The position numbers and the translations under genes were made by a program. Shown in pieces: positions 56,431 through 64,000 of a stretch of 64,000 bases of DNA. Location of the stretch: the NCBI RefSeq assembly GCF_052857255.1, contig NC_135507.1, positions 72,820,330 to 72,884,329 of the forward strand, given 5' to 3'. Position 1 is the first letter of the stretch, and each line of letters begins with the position of its first letter. This DNA comes from Amblyomma americanum (taxonomy: Eukaryota; Arthropoda; Arachnida; Ixodida; Ixodidae). The notes under the pieces were generated by a model. That model was not told where the DNA came from. It made no database searches and was given only the letters and a program-made list of their open reading frames with translations.

Positions 56431-57829
56431 CCAAGATTTTTTTTACCATTACTCTGAGATTTTTCCCTGTGAGATTTATCCGCTGTTATTCGAAAGCTAA
56501 CGTAAAGTTGTAGTATACTCGTTCAACTCGAAAACTAATACAAGGTAATTTTTATACAAAGGAAAAATTGTTGCAGCCTTCATCGCCTTCTATCGTTCTC
56601 ACGTGCCTTCGCTTCTTTAAAACAGAATCAATATGCTGTTTTCTTTCCTTTTCTCAGCCTTAGATGTTTGGCCGCTTCGGCGACGCTCGGCCAGCATCAT
56701 GCATTTCAGGCGTCATGCGATAAGAGCCGTATGCCCAGATACCTCCATCAGGTATAGCACCCTGCCACGGGCAACAGTCGCGCTGCAGCCGACCTTGTTC
56801 ATCCATCGCACGCTTGAGAGCAGCACAGTAACTGAGCAAAGTTCCCTCACGTGGCATTTTTCAAATTGACAGGCTTTCTTTGGAAGGTGGAAAAAAGGAG
56901 CAGGTGAGACATGTCGTGTAGGAACCAATTTTTTTAGGTTTCTGAAGGTTCTCTTCAACTTTGCGTATAGTACTTGGGGTATGCAGTGAATACTTAAAGT
57001 AATGAATTAAACAAAGCAAAAGGTCTAGTTAAGGGGAAAATAAAAACATTGGCTGAAAACTCTAGGCTAGTGCCAACATTATGCACTCAAATACATTCGC
57101 GTACGAAGTCCCTTTCATTTTTAACACCATGGCTCAAGTTTTGTGGGACCACCTGTATATTGGATATTGCCGAGACATGGCGTTTTAAATTTCCCCATTT
57201 TTTTATGCATGGCTAGTGTGAACGTTGTTCCGTACAGTTATAGCTGGCTTACACTAATTTTCCTTTGGTTTAATTCATGGTTGCGTCTAATCAATCGGTA
57301 AAATATTCCAAAACTATTTTGTTATTTCGCAATTCACATAAACAGATGGCTAGTCGTCGTTCGCCGAAGACGGATTTGTTGAGAACCGCGTGGAAGTGTT
57401 GTCGACGTCATTTTGGCGCTGTTGTCTTTTTGAAATGTCGCAATTATGCCATGTTTAGACACCGAATGCATTCCAACATGCCTTCTGACCTCTGCAGTTT
57501 TTCTGAATGGCACAAGCTTCTCTTGGAGTCTCATATGACGACGTGTGATCTATATTATCTCGGTAATCATAACCCTCTTCTAAATCAGCCTGACTAATCC
57601 TAGTTAAGGACAACAGCTTCTTCTACCATATCATTCACATTAATCGTGTCCTTTGACCACCGGAAACTACTTAATCTCATCTGTCCAACTGATTTTCTGC
57701 CACCGTCTGTTTCGCTTGCTTCCTCCTGCGATCCATTGCTACCACTTATGAACATGCATCGGTTATCTGCCTTCGCATCACATGTACTTGAAATTACGTT
57801 TCTTCTTGATTTCAAATACGCTATCATTT
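56431..57829. other. No supported gene
   Basis: AT-rich with unrecognised open frames (for example 57277-57597 plus, 106 codons). No repeat partner noticed in the window. Confidence 0.4.
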
Positions 57830-58220
57830 AGCCCAGTTTGTTTGTCTGGAGACTGCAAACAGGAACATTCTTCAACCTATACATTCTACACAAAATGTAC
57901 CCTACACAATTCAGGGACACATGCCCGCGGTGCGGGCCAACCCCCGCGCTATACCACATTACATGTGAGTGCAAACGCAGTTATGCATTCCACAAACTCA
58001 AAGCCCCGAGTGCGGGTCAATGGGAGGGTCTGCTTACCAGCAGCGAGCTCACAGCCCAAAGGGCACTTGTGTAGCACGCTTACGAAGCAGCAAGACTCAG
58101 CGGAGTCCTGGAATAGGGGCCCGACCTTGCGAAGAGGCCAGATGTCAACGATGAACACGACGGCCCACCGCTAATCTCATTGAGATTTCAAAAAAATGTT
58201 TTTCTCTCTCTCTCTCTGGA
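57830..58220 (+). mobile_element. I-clade LINE C-terminal fragment and 3' end
   Basis: Reads RLQTGTFFNLYILHKMYPTQ, FRDTCPRCGPTPALYHITCE (C-x2-C ... H ... C), QWEGLLTSSELTAQRALV, a stop, then AYEAARLSGVLE and RPDVNDEHDGPPLIS. It ends with a TCTCTCTCTCTCTC tail at 58203-58216. Same tail type as the element ending at 55141. Confidence 0.85.
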
Positions 58221-59383
58221 CAATTATCATTTCTTCCTATGTCTTAACGGTGCATCTATCATGTTGATTTACATGGCCGGCTGTGCTGCCCGCAGCCTAA
58301 CTCCAAGGCTTTTCGTAAGTATAGGCAATGTTTCCGCTTCTTATGTAAGTGAGGGAAAGATAAAATATTTAATGCTTTCGTCGTGAAAGATACTGAAAAT
58401 GAGCTCTTCCAGACCAGAGAGTTGCTGCTAAATACACGAGGCAAAATTAAAAAATTTTTATTTTCTTGGTTATTTCTATTGCGCGGCCATAATGAGCGGC
58501 TGTCTGCCCTTAGTAGATACATTCATGTTTCGCGTACAAAAATAAGACACTCTGTCCTTACGAGAGTAGTGAAAAAAACTTTGTACATCTCTTTAGTACT
58601 TTCAAGGGCCACCTTTCTACTTTGCCTGTCTGGGTACTCGATCTTGCTTTGCTATCAGACCCCAAAAAAACTTATCAATGCACTGTGATCAGCCCATCGG
58701 GAATTGCCCGACTATTACCGATCAGCTTGTATCGCTAACTCTTCTCAGTCCTTGGTCCTGAATACATAATTTTAGAATCGCCTACTGCCAGCCTCAACTG
58801 AGTAATACTCCAAACAGCTGAATGCCGTCACTAAACCATTGAACATGCCGTGCTTAAAGAAATTAAGTTTCGAGCTATTTTTGTTGGATGAACACAAACC
58901 ACGCAGGAACAGATGGCAAGTCGCGTCTTCTTCTAGGCTGCAAAACTTGCCATTAAAGAAATTTTCTTTTCATTCGTGGTGAACCACCTAGCTTCGCTAC
59001 ATGCATTGTAGACGTTCAGGTTCACTGATCTGCAATTATACAGGTTTCAATGACTGAATGCAACCTTCGCATGATAAGCTCAGGATTATTTCACCCACGT
59101 AGCAGTTGAGGATTTGCGCTATAAATCTATTGGTCTTTAATTCCAATGGTTTAAAGCAGCAATCCACATGTCTAAACAACTGAAAGTTAATGTGAGGATG
59201 TAAGAGGCAGACACAATGTTTTTCAATGTGAATATGAGACGAGTGTGACGAAGAATTCTGCAGTCCATCAAGTCCACGATGCTTCAACCCCTCAGTGATA
59301 AGGGCACTCGACTGCTGCGCCAGAGGACCCTGGATAATCCAGTCGGCTAAGGCAGCGTTCCGATGGAGCCAAAATTCGAAAGG
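58221..59383. other. No supported gene
   Basis: Unrecognised sequence. Short open frames carry no motifs. Confidence 0.4.
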
Positions 59384-59757
59384 CGTACGTGTGCTGTGCG
59401 ATGCCAGTGCAGTTTAGAGATCCACAGGTTGTCTAAATTATTATGGAGCCCTCCACTACGAAAACACTTAATAATAATAATAATAATAATAATAATTGGT
59501 TTTTGGGGAAAGGACATAGCGCAGTATCTGTCTGATATATCGTTGGACACCTGAACCGCGCCGTAAGGGAAGGGATAAGGGAGGGAGTGAAAGAAGAAAG
59601 GAAGAAGGCGGTGCCGTAGTGGAGGGCTCCGGAATAATTTCGACCACCTGGGGATCTTTAACGTGCACTGACATCGCACAGCACACGGGCGCCTGAGCGT
59701 TTTTCCTCCATAAAATCGCAGCCGCCGCGGTCGGGTTCGAACCCGGGAACTACTGAC
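59384..59757. repeat. Inverted pair of Ruka-type SINEs
   Basis: A plus-strand fragment (59384-59466: GTGTGCTGTGCGATGCCAGT to CCCTCCACTACG) is followed directly by a complete minus-strand copy. That copy has tail with (TAA)n 59470-59496, core 59615-59700, and tRNA-like head with B box GGGTTCGAACCCGG at ~59730. The right end adjoins the L1-like LINE. Confidence 0.88.
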
Positions 59758-59765
59758 GAGCACTA

Positions 59766-60945
59766 CTGACGACATCATCGATGCCTTGGAGGTTGTTACC
59801 TGCCCCGCAGGGGTCAAGTCCCTCCAGCAAATTGGAGGAGCAAAGTTCGGCGTTGCGGCTGCTTCGGACAGCGCAGCATCAAAGATCAACAACAGGTGAG
59901 CCATTCTTCTTAACGGAGTTTCGCTACCTGTAGTAAGTGTTGGACCCGAGATTGTTCACGTCTCACTCTTTAGAGCACCTTTATGGGTGGTTGACGCTTA
60001 AGTCGCGGCAGCTTTATCAGCGTACGGTAACGTATAGCAAGTGCATCAGCCTGTTTTCAAGGGCCGGCCTGGAATCGGCGCTGGCATAAGAGTGGCGAAG
60101 ATTGAAATGAAAACCCCGATCACAAACTTTATCTCGGTCCAAGGTCACACTGTTCTGTGTGAATACCACGGTGTGCAAAAGTTGTGTTCAAGATGCCGCC
60201 TTGCCGGCCACATCGGATGAGATTGCCAACACCCCCCCCCCCCCCCCCCCCCGCTGCGCGAGGTGCGGCGTTTTCGGGCACGCCACCGAGGTGTGGAAGA
60301 GCCAAGCCGGAGATGCGCCGGGGCCCACGCCACTGTCGACTCTGTACGACCACGATCTTTCGCGGCAGCCGCGGCTGCTGAAGCGCAGGTCGTATCCACG
60401 CCTGCTACAGATGCACCAGGTGACACCACCGGGCGCGATTCAGATCAAGCTTCCTGCCCTGAAGATTTGGTTATCGATGAGAAGATAGGCGAGGAAGATG
60501 CACACGCAACCGAGGACACCGATGAACCACAAGATAAATTCCCTGCACTCCAGACAACCACATCAGACGAGTCTAGCGGAGAGAGCACAGGCGGGAGCAC
60601 TCCGCAACTGGCGCTACAACTTCCCCTACAAGCAAAGCCAGCACCAGCTCCAGCGGTGGCAGCAATCAGGACTTCGCCGATCCACGTCGCCAGTCAGCTG
60701 GACGTGACACACGTGCAACAGGACGCGACACCCCGACCGCCAAGCATGACATGCCGGCTAGTGTCGCACAGAACGCGCGCATGAGCAGACTTTTAACCGA
60801 CTCACGGAAAATGGATTGGAAACATTCACTCGGCCCCCTCGTTGGTTCACCAGAGGGTGACGATGCCATGGACTACGACCGTAAAACCATGAAACGGTCA
60901 CACCCCGAGACGACCGACAGCGACAGCTCGCCTAACACAAGTTAA
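59766..60945 (+). mobile_element. L1/Tx1-like LINE ORF1 (gag-like, CCHC knuckles), decayed
   Basis: The first part reads VGPEIVHVSLFRAPLWVVDA, RPGIGAGIRVAKIEMKTPIT, FISVQGHTVLCEYHGVQKLC, then knuckles CSRCRLAGHIG (60190) and RCARCGVFGHATEV (60253, in another frame) and RCAGAHATVD. A poly-C run (60231-60252) sits between the knuckles. Downstream (60263-60784) is an acidic, Ser/Thr/Pro-rich tail. ORF1 would bind element RNA. Frames change at least twice and stops occur upstream of the knuckles. Confidence 0.78.
60231..60252. repeat. Poly-C tract
   Basis: A run of about 22 C bases inside ORF1 of the LINE, probably expanded by slippage; it marks a frame change. Confidence 0.95.
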
Positions 60946-61062
60946 CCGCACAAGATCCCTAGTGGCCCGACGCAGTCTGGGCATATATCCCCTTAGAATA
61001 ATGGCTTTAGTTTTGTTTTTCCTTTTTTTTCCTTGTTTCGAGAATATTCGCGTGTTCTATTC

Positions 61063-61920
61063 TTACAGTGGAGGCGGTCCATTTTCTCTCTCTGAATACT
61101 AGGGGCTTTAGAAACCTAGCAGATAAGCAGAGGGAGACAGTGGGCTTTGCCAGAGCACACGGCGCGTATATTCTTTACCTACAAGAATGCAACTTTAGTT
61201 CCCCGTATGATGTTCAGTCCTTTTGTTGACGCTTTTGTGGGATGCCTTTTTTACACTTAAGGATTCTTTTATGTCTGGCGTTGGAGTTGCCTTTCTCAAG
61301 TCACATTTCTCCGTGGTGCCCACAGCAAGTACGGCTTTGATGGTTGCACTCTATCCGTGGATTTTAACCTTTATGGAAGGCGAGAGAGAGCGCTTGTAGT
61401 GTACGCTCCAGCCCAACGTTCGTTTAGATCTCAGTTTTTTTTTATTCTCTCCATTCTTTCATGCTACATGGTCATCCAACCTTTATAGCAGAGGATTTTA
61501 CCTGCGTCGAGGATTCCTACAGGGATGTAAGCGGTCGCAAGCAAGGCCGGCCGTATACTGGTGTCCGAACTTTAAAACAGCTCATCCATAACTTTAACCT
61601 TATAGACCCATGGGTCGAACTACATGGTAACGAGTTTGCTGCCACATGGCAACGGGGCTCGAACATGAGCAGGCTCGATCCGATCGTTTCTACTTTCTGC
61701 CAATTCTCGCTACCCATGTCACGAGTTGCGATGTCCTGGTTTTTCCGCCAGATGTTCCGCGCATAACCGACCATTTCCCAGTATCTGTGAGGCTGCACTT
61801 TCGTCAGCCCGCCCCAGCCATAACTTTTTGTAAAATGATCATGACACTAGTGCATGACCACGAAAGTACGGTCCTCCGTGCAGTCATCCCGCACAACCAC
61901 GCAGCTGGGACGATTTAAAA
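61063..61920 (+). mobile_element. L1/Tx1-like LINE endonuclease, frameshifted
   Basis: Starts VHFLSLNTRGFRNLADKQ, AHGAYILYLQECNF (catalytic N and E motifs), stops, and continues in other frames with GRPYTGVRTLKQLIHNFNLI, DPWVELHG, SRLDPI / RFYFLPILATHVTSCDVLVF and RITDHFPVSVRLHF. The last is the final catalytic box, with TDH for SDH. The domain is nearly complete but needs at least three frame corrections to be read through. Confidence 0.8.
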
Positions 61921-62013
61921 GCTAGTTAGCGTGACAAGCTGGCCAAAGCTAGCAGAAATAGAAAGTTCCGTTTAAGTGCATAAATTGACGACACCCTTCG
62001 AAGGGCACGCATT

Positions 62014-62876
62014 GTGCAGCGTGTTGCTCCCCTCACTTTTACAACGCAGGATTACCTCAATCAACTACAAGCGCGCTATGAACCCCTGCTCCGCCTCAGC
62101 TCCCGAACTGCAGCACAAACCTATATTAGTGGTAGACCAGTCGCGGACCCTGCTGCACTTCGCCGCGTTCGCTACGGTTCCGTAGAGGGTCGAGCAACCA
62201 TCCCGTTTGTCGAACTTCCGAATGGTGAACAGTCAGATAGCGCTGAGAAAATCAATGCTGTCTTTACTGAACATTTGACAAGCCTCTTTACAGCTGAGCG
62301 CACAGGCATAAGCGATCTAAGTGCAGCTGTTCGTGAATTTTGCTCAGGCATAGCTTGCATACCTGAAGACCACCTCGACAGCCTATGTAATCCAGTCACG
62401 CTGGAAGAGCTTCGCCTGGTTTTCCAGGAGGTGAACGCCTACGCTGCAGCCGGTCCAGACGGGCTACCACTTGCTTTTTACAAAACGTTCTTCACGGAGA
62501 TACTTGTGCATCTTTTGTCCATGCTCAATGCCCTTCTTGTCGAAGGGTTTTGGCCGGAATCGTTTTGCGAAAGTCGTATAGTGCTCCTTCTAAAGAGTGG
62601 TGGTGTGCCGTCCGATCAAAATGCATGGAGGCCTATCTCCTTCCTGAACTCCGATTATAAAATACTAGCTGCAATACTAGCCCATCGCATAACGTAAGCG
62701 TTTCCTGACATAGTAAGCAATGCTCAGACATGTTGTGTGCCCGGACGCACAAATTTTTTGTCACTAGATTTAAACCGTGACTTGTTCACTTTTGCTACTC
62801 TCACGCAGGTTTTGGGAGCTTTGGTTTTCCTAGATCAAGAAGAAGCCTTTGACCACGTTGAGCGTGAATACCTTTT
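62014..62876 (+). mobile_element. L1/Tx1-like LINE reverse transcriptase, fingers to palm
   Basis: A 227-codon frame (62014-62697) covers YLNQLQARYEPLLRLSSRTA, NAYAAAGPDGLPLAFYKTFF, SFCESRIVLLLKSGGVPSDQ and NAWRPISFLNSDYKILAAIL. After a stop it continues with TCCVPGRTNFLSLDLNRD and ALVFLDQEEAFDHVEREYLF (first catalytic Asp). A fold-back SINE interrupts it at 62877. The motif order and YKILA signature indicate the L1/Tx1 group. Confidence 0.88.
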
Positions 62877-63225
62877 CACCTGGGGATCTTTAACGTGCAC
62901 TGACACGCACAGCACACGGGCACCTTAGCGTTTTTCCTCCACAAAAACGCAGCCGCCGCGGTTCGAACCCGATCACGGCGGCTGCGTTTTTATGGAGGAA
63001 AAACGCTAAGGCGTCCGTGTGCTGTGCGGTGTCAGTGCATGTTAAAGATCCCCAGGTGGTCGAAATTATTCCGGAGCCCTCCACTGCGGGCACTTCTTCC
63101 TTTTTTCTTTTACTCCCTCCTTCATCCCTTCCCTTGCGGCGCGGTTCAGGTGTCCAACGATATATGAGATAGATACTGCGCCATTTTCTTTCCCCCAAAA
63201 CCAATTATTATAATTATTATTATTT
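62877..63225. repeat. Fold-back Ruka-type SINE inserted in the LINE
   Basis: The left arm 62877-62958 (minus orientation) and right arm 62976-63058 (plus orientation) are near-perfect reverse complements of ~82 bases, separated by a ~17-base loop (CGGTTCGAACCCGATCA). After the right arm the SINE runs on to its tail and a TTATTATTATT end (63225). It splits the reverse transcriptase between EREYLF and the continuation at ~63230. Confidence 0.9.
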
Positions 63226-63840
63226 TCATAGTTCTAGACTGCTTTTGCTTCCCAAGGCGTCTGATAGACGTCTTGAGGTAGTTGCACACCGACTTAGCAG
63301 CAAGCCTCGCAGTGAACGATCAGATAAGCGACCCCATTCCAGTGAGCCGTGGAATACGCCATGCAGGGTTCCCCACTGTCATCAATTATTTTCGTCCTTT
63401 GCGTAAAACCGCTGTTGCAACAAATTCAAATTTGCAAGTCGATACGGGGCTTTCTTCTCCCAGGCATGGGCGAGGTTAAAGTTGCAGCTTATGCTGATAT
63501 TTCTCTGTTTGTTAGAAACATTGACAGCTATAGAGCGTTTATGAGCCTCTTTCACACTTACAGTTGCCTGTCAGGTGCACGTCTCAATCCAGCTAAAAGC
63601 TAGGCTTTACGCTTTGGATCTTTTAATGACCAAATTGCCGATGATATCCAATGGGTAGGTGGCGTATAATTTCTTGGTGTCACGTTCCTCGCCTTCGGTG
63701 AAGTAGCCCGAGCCACCTGGAATGAAATAAAACGCAAGGCTGATCCGCGTATCGAAGTCGCAAAATCATTCGACCTACCTTTCTCTGAACGAGCTTGCCT
63801 TATCAGAACAAGCCTAATATCTTCCTTATTCTACGTCGCC
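63226..63840 (+). mobile_element. L1/Tx1-like LINE reverse transcriptase, continuation after the SINE
   Basis: Frames carry LAASLAVNDQISDPIPVSRG, QGSPLSSIIFVLCVKPLLQ, VKVAAYADISLFVRNID (catalytic box with the second Asp replaced by Ile), YSCLSGARLNPAKS, then FLGVTF and FDLPFSERACLIRTSLISSL. The element stops abruptly at about 63840 before the RT thumb is complete. The catalytic change makes this copy inactive. Confidence 0.85.
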
Positions 63841-64000
63841 AAAAAGCGCGCCCTCCTCGCCGCGTGCTCCAGAGTCGCTCGGCGTTCGCACGGGGAGTCA
63901 GACGTGCTGGTCGTCGGCTTCGGCGATTTTCAGCCGGAGCAGCGGAAGTTTCCGCCTGACCCTAGCAAGATCATCCCCAACGTGCACCGAAAGCTGTCGG
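63841..64000 (+). other. Possible host exon start at the window edge, unrecognised
   Basis: GC-rich sequence differing from the adjoining LINE. One plus frame is open to the window end with gene-like composition: SDVLVVGFGDFQPEQRKFPP and DPSKIIPNVHRKLS. A GCTCCAG at ~63864-63870 could be a splice acceptor. A second frame, Ser/Pro-rich, is also open, so the coding frame is uncertain. I recognise no family. Confidence 0.35.

Overview
The window looks like nuclear DNA of a hard tick (Ixodidae). The main clue is about ten copies of a tRNA-derived SINE that I recognise as the tick Ruka/Ruka-like type. It has a tRNA-like head, a conserved core and a tail ending in ACCAATTATTATT. The rest is dense, nested, mostly broken transposon DNA: RNase H-bearing I-clade LINEs, a CR1-type LINE, an L1/Tx1-like LINE, Penelope-like elements, Ty3/gypsy fragments, a Tc1-like transposase and MITEs. 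There are no operons, bacterial genes, rRNAs or convincing functional tRNAs. The species cannot be told from the sequence.

One host gene can be reconstructed and is invisible to a simple ORF search. It is a Polo-like kinase (PLK) gene on the + strand in six exons: 5601-5693, 12849-12956, 18232-18348, 18883-19196, 19842-20041 and 23939-24150. Exon phases agree throughout, every exon is open, and the joined length is 1044 nt (347 codons plus stop). A polyadenylation signal lies at 24405. The protein would be essentially a kinase domain with no Polo-box domain. Several positions argue for a decaying or non-canonical paralogue: the exon 5 acceptor reads CG instead of AG, the activation-segment APE motif reads AHE, and the T-loop threonine is serine. 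Intron 1 holds Penelope-type terminal-repeat fragments with hammerhead-like cores, an I-clade LINE piece and a SINE. Intron 2 holds a nearly full-length antisense CR1 LINE with a 2A-like DIESNPGP motif. Intron 5 holds an antisense Penelope-like element with ~380-bp inverted terminal repeats.

The last-exon region (23644-24893) is repeated in direct orientation at 30848-32125. There it abuts a second copy of the gypsy-associated block first seen at 790-1955. Between the copies lie a Tc1-like transposase relic, a SINE-like piece and a Penelope remnant.

From 32 kb to the end no host gene is recognisable. Main contents are a gypsy gag remnant (32.4 kb), I-clade LINE pieces (33-35, 41-42, 44.8-45.9, 47-50.5, 52.7-53.2, 54.3-56.4, 57.8-58.2 kb), a CR1 3' end split by a ~315-bp CA repeat (36.8-37.6 kb), a 31-bp-period array of a TGTCGCGCGACA palindrome (40.45-40.97 kb), an L1-like C-terminus (43.6-44.5 kb), a short STPR-type repeat reading frame (52.2-52.4 kb), and a decayed L1/Tx1-like LINE with gag, endonuclease and reverse transcriptase (59.8-63.8 kb) interrupted by a fold-back SINE. 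The last ~160 bases may begin a host exon that I do not recognise.

The kinase gene is the only candidate for a cellular function. Everything else is best read as successive insertions and local duplications around it. The most unusual unexplained structures are the 31-bp palindrome array and the kinase-only PLK locus with its duplicated last exon.
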